From Paraspadella gotoi (lineage: Eukaryota > Chaetognatha): DNA of 64,000 nucleotides. Of the stretch, positions 35,048 through 46,796 are shown piece after piece. Below the pieces are notes generated by a model. It was not told the origin of the DNA, did no database searches, and saw only the letters and a program-made list of their open reading frames with translations. The stretch covers positions 27,316,264 to 27,380,263 of the forward strand of contig CM119263.1 in assembly GCA_051294375.1 (NCBI GenBank), read 5' to 3'. How positions within the stretch are numbered: the first letter of the stretch is position 1; every line of letters begins with the position of its first letter. The translations under genes and the position numbers were made by a program.

Positions 35048-37643
35048 TTGAAAACGATTAATTTTCAGCTCGGTTCGATGGATCCGTCTTTCCTGAATCT
35101 TAAGGTGACAAGATGTTTTCCCCGCATTTTTCATTTCACGCGGAGTCGAAATGTCACTTCTCATCACGTCCCCGCATTCACGCTACCACAACAAAACTCT
35201 GGGTCCCTCTCCTTCTCTTCGGATATTTTTTCTTTTCGTTCCCTCTCGGCCTCTCGGTTACAAGTGACACGAATACAAGATTAATCGAAACAAGTAAGAG
35301 TAATTGAACCTGTGAAAATAAGTTATCAAGTAATGAGGGGCAATTTCGGGCGTAATTACGGTAATGATATTATTTTTTTTTAGGAAAAGAGAGAGGAGAA
35401 AGAGGAGAGGAAGAGAGAGAAGGAGAGGAGAGAGAGAGGAAGAGAGAGAGAAGGAGACGGTTAAGTTTCAATTTATGACGAGGTTCTCTAGAATGTTCTC
35501 TAATGTTCAATTGATAGGCTCTCTTTTCCAAAACGGGCATTTCTTGTTTCCTTAATGACGTTTATTCTTATTATAGAAAAATGTAACCGTTAAATAAAAT
35601 TACAACCAGGACCAAACCCGAAGTCACTATTATAACACACATGAATGCCTACAACACGGCTTAAATGCTAATTCGTCATTAAAACGCCTAAACTAGTCTT
35701 TAATCTGCTTAATATCTAATCTATTACTGCCAGAAAATCCGTAGTCATAAACTAATGTCCATGTCCTGATCCGAAAAAACTTGACATATTTTCCTTAGGA
35801 TTCGAAAACTTCGGAATATCGAGAATAACCTCTAAGCCGCCTTCTCGAGCGTTGTCTAGTGGTCCAAGTTCTCTTAAGCTCGGTTCTCAGTTTAAGATTT
35901 CCAAAGTTCTGTAAGTAACATGGACAGAGTGGTTCTCCATGTTGAAGACGGATCATCGCACAAAAGAAGCGGGACACGCCGACAGCAAAGACACGCGGTG
36001 ACAACGCAATTCAGTAAACACAAAGCAAAGTGGTAGAAACATGTAGAAAGAAAGAGAGAACGTAAGAAAGAAAGAAACCTATGGAAACGTCAATTGGCCG
36101 AGTCGGCGACCTTAGAAATGAAGGTTCGCACAGTTGAATTTGTATATTCGAATAGAATGAAATATCGAAAGTAAAGTTTTTGAAAGGATAAATTGCGAGA
36201 ATAAGTGGAGAACAGAAGAGTGTAGAGCCAGTCTTGTGTTGAGCGTACTCTTGCGCTGTGGAGTGTTGTTTCTATTTTTTTATGTTAGGTTAATTTTGAA
36301 ATTTTAAATTGGTTTAAAGATTCTAGCGATGTTGAATAATACTTGTCAACCAAAACCAGCCGGGTCGATCCGTAATCATCTCGTCTCGCTAGAGACTGCG
36401 GGTCCGTATCGTTCACTAACTTACCGCGGCATGACAAAAAGCATTTAAGCACGAACACATTTGACTAATTATTTTATGTTTTCGGCAAATCAATCTGCGA
36501 ATGATACTAATTTATCCGATTCAGGCCACTCCTTCCTCCTTTCTGCTATTTTTGTCCTCGAGTCTCGTTTAAAACGAAAAAAAATGTGACAAAGAATTGT
36601 TTTTTTTTTTCCTGTCGCCGAAGAAAAGGGGGCTTCAAAGATTGGAAGCCGAAGCTGGTGGGAGTTTAGGGAGAGGGGGGTTTGGAAGTCGCGTGGGGTG
36701 GTGAGGCATTTGTGGTGGAAAGGTGGCGGTATTGTGTCCTTGGACCTAAAAGAGGTACTTTTCTTTCATTGGTCGGGTAAAATGGAGATGCAAGGAGTGC
36801 CGACTGAAAATGCCGCCGTCTGATTAAATCCCATTGCAATCCGCTGGCCGCGACTAAGATATCGGCATCTTGCTACCAGGGTGACAGACTAACGTCCTGG
36901 GAGACTAGCCCAACTTTTTCCGCGCGAGATCCGGCTTTCTGGGCGGGAGCAAAAAGATTACACGGACGTCGGGCCGGGGCTTTCGCCTCGAGTCGAGCCG
37001 GTCGTCCGTCGGCCGCACAACAAAGAGCGGAAAAATAAATTAAAAAAAACACACACAGCTCACAGCGAAAAGAAAAAGTTTACGAAAAAGGGAAATAGAC
37101 AGCACGCAATGACTCGAGATTCGTCGCCGCAATCTTCACCGCGGCATCGATCAAAGTCATGTGTGTTGTTAAACAACGCGTACTTCTTGTAAGCGAGGAT
37201 GTCAACGTGGTCGGCGTGTTGAAAGGTGGATTCAAACCGAACTGGAGGGTTGCGATGCCCAGGTACGACAGAAGCGCGGTGCGTGAGTTGCTTTTTCTCC
37301 TTCCGGTTTTCTGTATTATTCTTTGTTTGTAAAAACACTCATTGGTTAACATAATGTTCGCTGCAAAAAGCCGTGTGGACTTGGGTGTGTCTACCGGCAT
37401 AAAACTTGTGCCCCCGGACCATAATGTTTAGTTCTTTACAAACTTACCCAGTTACCTTCCCAACATTCTTTGCAACTGCAGGGGTATAACTCTACGACCC
37501 CGCTCTCTCCTCAGATCCACCTCCAGTCACCCTTATCGCCATCTCACTTCGCCGTATCATCACTCTCCGTACCACCCGTCGCCATGCTCTGCCCACCGCT
37601 GCCATCCTCCCTCACATTTCTAAACCTTCCATCCTTTGGATCC
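35048..37643 (+). repeat. Second duplicated block, copy 1
   Basis: Shared landmarks with 38070-41000 are the ACAAGTAAGAGTAATT block (35295) and ACAAGTAGCAGAGTAATT (38295), the GA tract, AGTTTTTGAAAGGATAAATT (36173 and 39559), TGTTTCTATTTTTTTA (36267 and 39688), the ACGCGACTAAGATATCG-like block (36848 and 40348) and the final TAACCCT/CCTTCCATC stretch. Differences are mostly indels. It contains no supported gene. Confidence 0.75.
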
Positions 37644-37668
37644 NNNNNNNNNNNNNNNNNNNNNNNNN

Positions 37669-38070
37669 AGAGAGAGAGAGAGAGAGAGAGAGACTGGTTA
37701 ATTTCAATTTATGAACGAGGTCTTCTCCTTCTTAAGACTGGATTCTCTATGTCATTTTGGCTCTCTTTTCCAAAAGCACCGCATTTCTTAACCTTAATCT
37801 ATTACCAAACCCTAAACCCAATCTTTAACCCTGATGCCTGACCTTAATTGCTAACCTGATATTTCATCTTAACCCTAAACCCTAATCTTTAATCTCTAAT
37901 TCTAATCCCTAACTCTAATCCAAAACCCTCATCACTAAACTAATCCTTAACCTGATCCCTAACCCAAACTTATATCTAAATCTTTAATTAGAAAAGGAGC
38001 TTAATTCCGATTATAAAATAAATTATGGCTCTTTGGGAAAATAAAGCCCTCATTTTTGCTCGTTTTAAAG
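37669..38070 (+). repeat. Second duplicated block, partial copy 2
   Basis: After a 25-N gap, the GA tract and GGTTAATTTCAATTTATGA block of 35390-35480 recur, followed by a degenerate CCTAA-rich stretch (37790-37980) and a segment matched again at 38881-39010. It then runs without N into the start of copy 3, so a misjoin near 38070-38090 is likely. Confidence 0.65.
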
Positions 38071-41000
38071 AAAGAGAGGATATGTATTTTCCCGGCAGCG
38101 CATTTTTGCATTTGCAACGCGGGAGTGCGAAATGTGCACTGTCTCATCACATCATGCCCGCATTCAGCTACGCACAGCACAGAACTCTGGGTGCCCTCTC
38201 CTGTTCTCTTCGGGGGATATTTTTTTTCTTGTTCGTTCCGGTCTTCGCTCGTCGGTTACAAGTGACGAACGAAATCACAAGGATTAATGGTCGAAACAAG
38301 TAGCAGAGTAATTAGACTGACTGATGAAAAGTAAGTGTATCTAGTATATGAGGGGCTGCATTTCGGGCGTATAGATTACGTGTGTTAATGGTTGAATATT
38401 TATTTTTTTTTTGGACGAGAGTAGAGAGAGAGAGTTAGAGAGATAGAGAGAGAAAGAGAGAGATGAGAGAGAGGAGAAGAGAGAGAGAGAAAGAGAGAGG
38501 AGTAGAGAGGACTGGATTATATTTCTAATTTGATGAAAGAGTCCTTCTCGCTTCGGGTTAAGACCTTTGGATGTTTACTCATGGTCGAGGTTTTTGGCTT
38601 TTCTTGTTCCAAAGAGCACCGCATTTCAGTACAACCTTAGATGGCTATAGTTTACCGGAAAGCCGCTAAACGCGCCAATATCTTTAAATTATCCCTTGAT
38701 GGCCTGATAACCTTAATTTGCTAACACCTGGATATCGCTCATCGTTAAAGCGCGCTAAACCTAATCTGTTAATGACTGCTAATTCTAAGATGCTCCGTAA
38801 CGTCTTATTCTAAGAAGCCGCTCAATCACTAAAAATGCCTGTTAACCTGATTCCCTAACCGGCTCGCAAACTTTATAGTGCTAAATCTTTAAGATTAGAA
38901 AAAGGAGCTGTAATGGTGGCGGATAGTAAAATAAATTTGAGGGTAGTCTCTTTGGGAAAGGGATAAAGCCACGGTGGCTGCAAATTTTGATGGCTCGTTT
39001 TTTCGATTTTCCAATTTGTTGTCTTACCTCTTAAAAGATAAACCTTTTTTGTCTTGGATGTCTGGGCATTATTGAAAAATTTCAAAGAGTAGTGGCGTAC
39101 GATAAAGTGGAAGCGAAGTAAGGTGCTTGAGACAGTGGGGGAGAAAGAAGTATGGAATAAAAAAGAAGAGAAAGGCAAGAGAAGAAAGAAAAGAAAGAAG
39201 AGAAATGGAAAGAAAGAAAGAAAGAAAGAAAAAAAGAAAGAAAAGAAAAGAAAGAGAAGGAAATAGGAGGTGAAAGAAGAGTATAAAGAAAGGAAGAGTG
39301 AATAAGAGGAAAGAATATGAAAGAAAGAAAGTGAGAGTAAGGCAAGGAAGAGAGAAGAAAGGTAAAGATAAGAAGAGTGATTAAGGTTTGAAGAGATAGA
39401 GATATGCACGAAAGGAAGGCAAGAGAGCCGTATAGGAACGGGTGCTAATTGGGCCGTGAGTTCCGGAACGAGCGCTTAAAGATTTAAAGAGGGTTCCGCA
39501 GGGCAATGTTGTAGATTTGTGTATGAAGTTCGAATCGAGATGAAATTATATCGAAAGTAAAAGTTTTTGAAAGGATAAATTTCGAGAATAAGTGGAGTAC
39601 AGGAAGAGTGTAAGCCAGTTTGTGTTTGAGGTCGTCTTGGCTGTCGGACAGGTTTGNNNNNNNNNNNNNNNNNNNNNNNNNCGCAGTTTGTTTCTATTTT
39701 TTTAATGTTATTAAATTTTGAAAATTTTAAATTGTTTAAAGATTCCGATTCTGAATAACTTTCACCAAAACACTCGGTCGTCCTATCATCCCTCTAAGAC
39801 TCAGGGTCGTTCTCACACTTACCGGCGATGACACAAAAAATTTAAGCCGAAAACATTTGACTAAATTTATTATGTTTTCGCAAACAAATACTGCGAATGT
39901 CTAATTTATCCGATTCGCCTCCTCCCTCTTTTCTCATTTTTGTCCCTCGAGTCTCGTTTAAAACGAAAAAAATGTGACAAAGAATTTTTTTTTTTCCTTC
40001 GCCGAAAAAANNNNNNNNNNNNNNNNNNNNNNNNNNNNNNNNNNNNNNNNNNNNNNNNNNNNNNNNNNNNNNNNNNNNNNNNNNNNNNNNNNNNNNNNNN
40101 NNNNNNNNNNNNNNNNNNNNNNNNNNNNNNNNNNNNNNNNNNNNNNNNNNNNNNNNNNNNNNNNNNNNNNNNNNNNNNNNNNNNNNNNNNNNNNNNNNNN
40201 NNNNNNNNNNNNNNNNNNNNNNNNNNNNNNNNNNNNNNNNNNNNNNNNNNNNNNNNNNNNNNNNNNNNTTGGTCAGGGTAAATTGAGATTGCAAGGAGTC
40301 GACGAAAATGCCGCTCGTCTGATTAAAATCCCATTGAATCCGCTGAGACGCGACTAAGATATCGCGACCATAGGGTACAGGGTACAGCACTACAGGGTCC
40401 CTGGGAGAAGCGACTTTTTCGCGCGAGATCGATTTTGGCGGGAAATAGATTTACGACGACGTGGCCGGGGTTTCGCCTCGATCCGAGCGGTCGTCGTCCC
40501 CGAAACAAAAGAGCGGAAAAATAAATTAAAAAAAAAAAAGTAAAGCGAAAGGAAAAAGTTTTACGAGCGGAAAATCTGAGGCGACGACGTGAATCGTGAT
40601 TCGTGACGATATTCACGCCCATCGATAAAGTATTTGTTTCGTTAAAACCGTTTTTAACGAAAGTCAATGTCGGCGTGGAAAGTGGATTAACAGAATGAGG
40701 GTTGCGATAAGGATAACAATTCGTCGAGTTACTTTTTCTTTTCGTTTTCGTCATTTTTTTTTAAACAGTATTTACATAATTTCGTCAAAAATTTATTCTT
40801 GTTCCTATAAAATCTCCCGAAATAATGTTACTCTTTAAACTTACCCATTACTTCCCCTCAATTTTCTCTTTCAATGTAGGCGCATATCTAGACCCACCCT
40901 CTCTCTCTAATCACATCAGTCTCCTATCCCATCCCCTTCTATTTCTAACCCTCCCATCTCTGACCCTGCCATCTCTAACCCTCACATTTCTAACCCTTCC

Positions 41001-41110
41001 ATCCCTTTCCCTCCCATCTCTAACCCTCCCATCCCTTCCCATCCCATCGTTAACCCTCCCATTCCTTCCCCTCCCATCTCTAACCCTCCCATCTCTAACC
41101 CTCAAATGCC
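38070..41110 (+). repeat. Second duplicated block, copy 3
   Basis: Noisy counterpart of 35048-37643, interrupted by a 25-N gap (39657-39681) and a 258-N gap (40011-40268). From about 40270 the sequence looks cleaner and ends in a regular 15-bp minisatellite, so this end is probably the original contig. Confidence 0.7.
40931..41110. repeat. 15-bp minisatellite, about 12 units
   Basis: Units like TAACCCTCCCATCTC recur at 40946, 40961, 40976, 40991, 41006, 41021, 41036, 41051, 41066, 41081 and 41096, an exact 15-bp period. It reads as L-T-L-P-S repeats in one + frame and G-R-V-R-D repeats on the - strand, so the frames at 40825-41162 are repeat artefacts. Confidence 0.9.
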
Positions 41111-41129
41111 AGCAACAAGAATAACATCC

Positions 41130-42090
41130 CCATCTTACATCCACCATCAATCTCTCCATCACTCTCCTTTGCTCCCGCCCATTGAGCCTAACGAATCGTT
41201 TTTATGTAAATTAGATTTTAACCTCTTCTCCCGATCGACGAATCGCGTTGGTCTTGATAAACAGCATCGCTAGGGTGTTCCCAAGTTTTAGTATTATTTG
41301 TCAGGTTAGATATTAGTATCGTTTTAAAGATTAGTTGACAAATTATTAAATGAATGAATGATTTTAATTTATGTGTCTTGTACCACTATCCAGTGAAGGC
41401 CATAATTTTAATCGATATTTTCGTTTTACAAAACGTGCTACTCAAATGTTTACTTTGGCTCTTTTTCGGCTTCACTACCTACAAAAAAAAATACAGGAAC
41501 GTTATAAATGGACAAGCTTTAAAAAAAAATTATATTTTGTGGTCTTTTCAAATCCACTTCGTTAAAAAAGAAGATCATATTTCTATTTTAAAACACAACA
41601 TTCATCTATGACAATCTTAATGAGAATTTTTATTCTTCGATCAAAAATAAAAATAAAAATTTGAAACAGCTGCTTTGCATCGGCGAACCTCTAGAGAATT
41701 CCAAATATTCCAGATTCAGTGTGTTTGTAATCAGCGATAAAAAACAAAAAAGACATTTAATCAGTAAACACATTTAATCGCATTCCAGCTTTTCCTTTTT
41801 TTTTTCCTTTCGCTCCCTAGAAACTGACACTCGCTCTCTATCTCACTCTTGATCTCTGTCTCCCTCTCTCACCTCACCCTCTCTTCCCACGGCCGCGAAA
41901 AGTTATACATATCGCTCGTTTACTTTTTTTCTACCAGAGACAAAGAAAACAAGAAAAAGATGAAAAAAGGCGGGAACTAAACCGTCACGTGACATTTAAA
42001 TGAATTTTAAAGAGAAACGAGAAAAGTAAGATGGAAGATAAAAAAAACAAACGAGACCCGAGAGACGAGCAGAGAGATAGGATTGAGAGA

Positions 42091-42132
<42 letters not shown>

Positions 42133-42180
42133 AGAGAGAGAGAGTAGAAGAGAGGAGAGAGAGAGAGAAGAGAGAGGAGA
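41130..42180. other. Noncoding stretch, no supported gene
   Basis: AT-rich 41200-41800 holds two weak open frames (41354-41611) with no clear domain. An E2F-like/E-box pair lies at 41969-41993 and a GA tract at 42089-42189. Confidence 0.65.
41969..41993. promoter_or_regulatory. E2F-like site beside a perfect GTCACGTGAC palindrome
   Basis: GGCGGGAA is at 41969-41976 and GTCACGTGAC at 41984-41993. The latter equals the CLEAR/M-box element bound by TFEB/Mitf-type factors (established knowledge). The pair is about 100 bp upstream of a GA tract. A target gene is not visible. Confidence 0.4.
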
Positions 42181-42184
42181 GAGA

Positions 42185-42950
42185 GAAGATGAGAGAGATA
42201 TCAAACGAGTTTGTTCTTTTTTTATGTGCGAAACTGAAGCCCGCATTTTTTTTTCAAGAGATTAAATAGCGGTCGTCGTCGTCGTTCGTCAGTCGCGTCG
42301 TTGTCGTCGTCGTCGACTGTGTGAAATCGGAAACTATAAACATAAATAAGACATAAAATGAAGATAAATTTAGCGAAACATAGTTAAAATTTTTGTATGA
42401 TATAAGATTATTCATATTTGTATACTTTTATGTCTCTCTTATCTTTACAACTTCCCCATGGGTCTATACTGTAGATACATCGTTTTCAAGGCCCGTCTCT
42501 CTCTCTCTCTCGACTTCCTCCCCCTCTCTTCTACTCTCTCCTCTCTCTTCTCTCTCCTCTCCGATCTCATTAAATCTCTTTCCGTCGAATCGTGTTGTCG
42601 CCCCATGGAAAAAAAAAATCCTTCGTCTGGTTAAAAACCAAAATCTCTTCTTCCTCGTTTCTTTCTACATCAATAACAACAGCCTGTTACAACATCAATG
42701 ATTTTTCTCTTAATTGACTCATCTACACTCACAATTATCCCCTCTCTGACTTTTCCAGATTATTCAAGGACAATCACAATCCGCGTATCCTCGCATCATT
42801 AATCACTCACCCCTCAATTGTATATCACCTACCCTGATCACAAGCAATTAATAGATTCATCACTTTCTCAATCCATTTTCACTGGATATCGCTACATTTT
42901 ATCCATTTTGTTTTTTCAAACCCCTTCCCTGAAGAATTTCACCCGATTTC
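42185..42950 (+). repeat. Third duplicated block, copy 1
   Basis: From the GA tract and CAAACGAGTTTGTTC through a TCG array (42271-42316), CATAAATAAGACATAAAATG and CTGGATATCGCT, this matches 44076-44787 in order. Differences are small indels and the array lengths. Confidence 0.85.
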
Positions 42951-42959
42951 CTAACCTCA

Positions 42960-42988
42960 CGCTTTTCACGAGAACACTCACCTCCCTC

Positions 42989-43036
<48 letters not shown>

Positions 43037-43100
43037 GATTTGCCCACAAAGACAAAGGATCGTATCGTTTCATCGGCTTTCGCTGTTTCTTGTGACGTGC

Positions 43101-43134
<34 letters not shown>

Positions 43135-43425
43135 TAAAGAGAGAGAAGAGAGAGAGAGAGAAGAGAGAGAGAGATGGAGCGACTGACCTAATCGAGTTAC
43201 GACCAGTCTCGACTCGCCCGGCGATGACGAACTTGATATCTCTCTCTCTCTCTGCCCCCTCTCCACCGCCCTCCCTCCGTCTCCCTCTCGCTACTTCTTC
43301 GCTCCTCTCTATCATTTCGACTCGCTCTTCCGTCCTTTCTGTCCGTGCCGATTGCAGTGGGGATCGAAGTCCTGGAGCGTGGACGACAACTAAACGAGCG
43401 ATAAATCTAGTTTTCTCTCTGTCTC

Positions 43426-43491
<66 letters not shown>

Positions 43492-44050
43492 CTCCGATTT
43501 TTACAGAAGATATTAGTTTTAAAAAAAATACCTTTATTTTTCTACATTTTCTACATTTTCGCGTTTTCACCTCAACTCGGTTCGGTTTTGCGGTCTCTCC
43601 TTCGTTAAACGCCGTCAAAACAAAATCCCGATTTACCGCGTGATAAATACGTTTTTTCGACGGAGGGACATAGCCGAATTTTCGACCTTCATTTCTTCCT
43701 GGATTTTTTGCTTTTTTTTTTTTGAAGGTATAACTGACAGGGTTTAGAAACCTGCGGACGGATTTTTTTTGTTTTCAAAATGAAGAACAATTTTTTCTAT
43801 TATTCTACGTCTTATTTAATTTAATTAAATTAATTTAATTAATTAATACTCAGTTTAAAACTCAATATTCCATTAAATTGCATTTTGGGTGTTCTCATTG
43901 TTAAACCGAGCCTCTTTCTCATTCGATAATTGTATACGACACATTAGTTCTCTTATATAAAAATCTTTATATGTTTTTATGTTCACACGGTTCTTGCTAT
44001 CCGTAATTCGTGTGAGATAAAAAATTATTGAAAATAAAATTCCTCCTTTC
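42960..44050. other. Unique spacer with CT/GA tracts
   Basis: Contains CT (42990-43037), GA (43102-43170) and CT (43429-43489) tracts and AT-rich 43740-44040. The frames at 42818-43643 are these tracts read through. No gene was supported. Confidence 0.7.
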
Positions 44051-44075
44051 NNNNNNNNNNNNNNNNNNNNNNNNN

Positions 44076-44163
44076 AGAGAGAGAGAGAGAGATATGCAAA
44101 CGAGTTTGTTCTTTTTTTATGTGCGAAACTGAAGCCGCATTTTGTTTTCAAGAGATAATTAGG

Positions 44164-44194
<31 letters not shown>

Positions 44195-44408
44195 GTCGTC
44201 GACTTGTGAAATCGAAACTAAAACATAAAATAAGACATAAAATGAAGAGTAAATTTAGCGAAACATATAAAATTTTTGTATGATATAAGATATTCATATT
44301 TGTTATACTTTTATGTCTGCTCTTATCTTACAACTTCCCCATGGTCTATACTGTTAGATACATCGTTTCAAGCGCTCTCTCTCTCTCTCTCCTCTCCATC
44401 CTTTCTCA

Positions 44409-44439
<31 letters not shown>

Positions 44440-44787
44440 CGGATCTCATTAAATCTCTTTCCGTCGAATCGTGTTTCGCCCCATGGAAAAAAAATCCTTC
44501 GTCGTTAAAAACCAAAATCTCTTCTTCCTCTTTTTCTACATCAATAACAACAGCCTGTTACAACATCAATGATTTTTCTCTTAAATTGACTCATCTACAT
44601 CACAATTATCCCCTCTCTGACTTTCCAGATATTCAAGGACAATCACAATCCGCTATCCTCCATCATTTAATCACTCACCCCTCAATTATATCACCTACCC
44701 TGATCACCAAGCCAAAATATTCATCACTTCTCAATCCTATTTTCACTGGATATCGCTTTACATCAAACCTCCCTGAAATTTCACCCG
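44076..44787 (+). repeat. Third duplicated block, copy 2
   Basis: Begins in a GA tract directly after a 25-N gap (44051-44075) and ends at a 10-N gap (44788-44797). It matches 42185-42950. Confidence 0.85.
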
Positions 44788-44797
44788 NNNNNNNNNN

Positions 44798-46759
44798 AAA
44801 ATTAAAAATGTTTTCTCAAAAGAATAAAAGAAGAAACGAAAAGGAGACGTCTTGATTGGTTTTAATTAAAAGAGGAAGTGGAAGAGGAAAGAGGAAGTAG
44901 AAGAGGAAAGAAGTGGATGGGAAAGAGGAAGAGAAAGGGGTAAAGAAAATAGAGGAAGGGGAACAGTACAAAGGGAAGAGATTAAAAAAGAGGGGGGGTG
45001 AAAGAGAGAATAAAGGGANNNNNNNNNNNNNNNNNNNNNNNNNNNNNNNNNNNNNNNNNNNNNNNNNNNNNNNNNNNNNNNNNNNNNNNNNNNNNNNNNN
45101 NNNNNNNNNNNNNNNNNNTTTAAGGACGGACGTCAAAAAACCCCGGAATCGTCCGAGGGAAATCTTCGAAAACCTCGGTCAACAAAAAACGAGAGCCTGG
45201 GTTACGTCTACGTCCGAATATTATCTGTGATACGAAAGTAAAAAATTTTCACTCAAGGATCAAAGAAACAGCGAAAAAACGTTGAACGAAAAAAAACAAC
45301 AAAAACAACAGCGACGCCAAAACAATTTTGGGCCTCAACCGATTTTTAAAAATAAATTAATTCATCGAAATAAAAATGTTTTCGTCATATTTATGGATTA
45401 ATTGTCTCGTTTTTCTTCTGCTGTGGAATTTCGTCGCAGGTAATTCAATTTCGCTCTCATTTCTGAGGACGATCGATGCCGTGGATCGATATGCCTAAAA
45501 TGTCATCGAAAATGCCTTCGATCCCGATTGCGAGCCGACGAGGTTGTCATTGAAATACTATCAATGTCATCGGAATGTCGTCCCATGCCGTTCCAAATGC
45601 GGAGAATGTGATTAAAATGCCGTCGATGTCTGCGTCATGCTGCGGATGTTCTTTGAATACATAAAATCTCCTTCTTATGCCGTTAACTCCGTGAGAAATT
45701 CGAGTCTTTAAAACCGAAACGGAAACAATTGTATTTTCTATTACGGAGTAATTGTTAAACGAGAGGGCGAACGATTTCTTTTCTTTTCTTTGATTGAGAC
45801 GGGCAACGACCTTTTTGTGTGTGACATTGAAAGTGAAAAAAAAAGTTAATTTGAAATATAAAACAAACAATAACTGTCAAGTTTGAGAGGAAATGAGTAA
45901 AATGAGAAAACGAGGTCTTGTGGATTTTTCGANNNNNNNNNNTCTTTCTTTTTTCTCTTTTATTATTTCTCCTCTCGACTCTTTTCATCTTCTCTCTTTT
46001 CTCTTTTGGCCTGATTGAGGAATTTGGCAGAAAAGAAAATAAACTACTAAAAAAGTCCTTCTTTCTGTCTTTCTTTCTTTCTTTCTTTCTTTCTTNNNNN
46101 NNNNNNNNNNNNNNNNNNNNNNNNNNNNNNNNNNNNNNNNNNNNNNNNNNNNNNNNNNNNNNNNNNNNNNNNNNNNNNNNNNNNNNNNNNNNNNNNNNNN
46201 NNNNNNNNNNNNNNNNNNNNNNCTCTCTCTCTCTCTCTCTCTCTCCCTTTTTTTTCATTTCCCTCGATATTATTACGCGGTTCGGACGAGTCATCCCTTC
46301 CAGCGATTCTTTCTTTATTAAGTTTTATCTTTTCTTTCTTTTTTTTTAAAAAAAACTTTGGAATAAAGAGACGACGAAGATAAGAAGCTTTTTATTAAAA
46401 AAGTGAAGAAAAGCCGTAAATTTTCCCTCGAAAAAGAAATAATTATTAAAAAGTTTTCGTTTTGTCACCGTCACTCAACGAAACTTGTGTCTAACACAAA
46501 TCGGAGACCGAGAAAAAAAAACCTTAAAAACCCGAGGAAGTTTTTTTTTTGGTCGNNNNNNNNNNNNNNNNNNNNNNNNNNNNNNNNNNNNNNNNNNNNN
46601 NNNNNNNNNNNNNNNNNNNNNNNNNNNNNNNNNNNNNNNNNNNNNNNNNNNNNNNNNNNNNNNNNNNNNNNNNNNNNNNNNNNNNNNNNNNNNNNNNNNN
46701 NNNNNNNNNNNNNNNNNNNNNNNNNNNNNNNNNNNNNNNNNNNNNNNNNNNNNNNNNNN

Positions 46760-46796
<37 letters not shown>

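Noticed and set aside
37790-37990. CCTAA-rich stretch considered as telomeric repeat
   Set aside because: Units are irregular (CCTAAACC, CCTAATC, CTTTAATC) and not TTAGG arrays; it belongs to the noisy duplicated block.
40825-41162. Repetitive L-T-L-P-S and G-R-V-R-D proteins
   Set aside because: Explained by the 15-bp minisatellite, a multiple of three without stops; no start context or flanking domain.
41354-41611. Possible decayed zinc-finger fragment (ends L-K-H-N-I-H)
   Set aside because: Cysteine spacing does not fit C2H2 and matches shift between frames; similarity may be chance in AT-rich DNA.
43100-43643. Arg/Glu-rich and Ser/Leu-rich frames on opposite strands
   Set aside because: Both arise from the same CT tract at 43429-43489.
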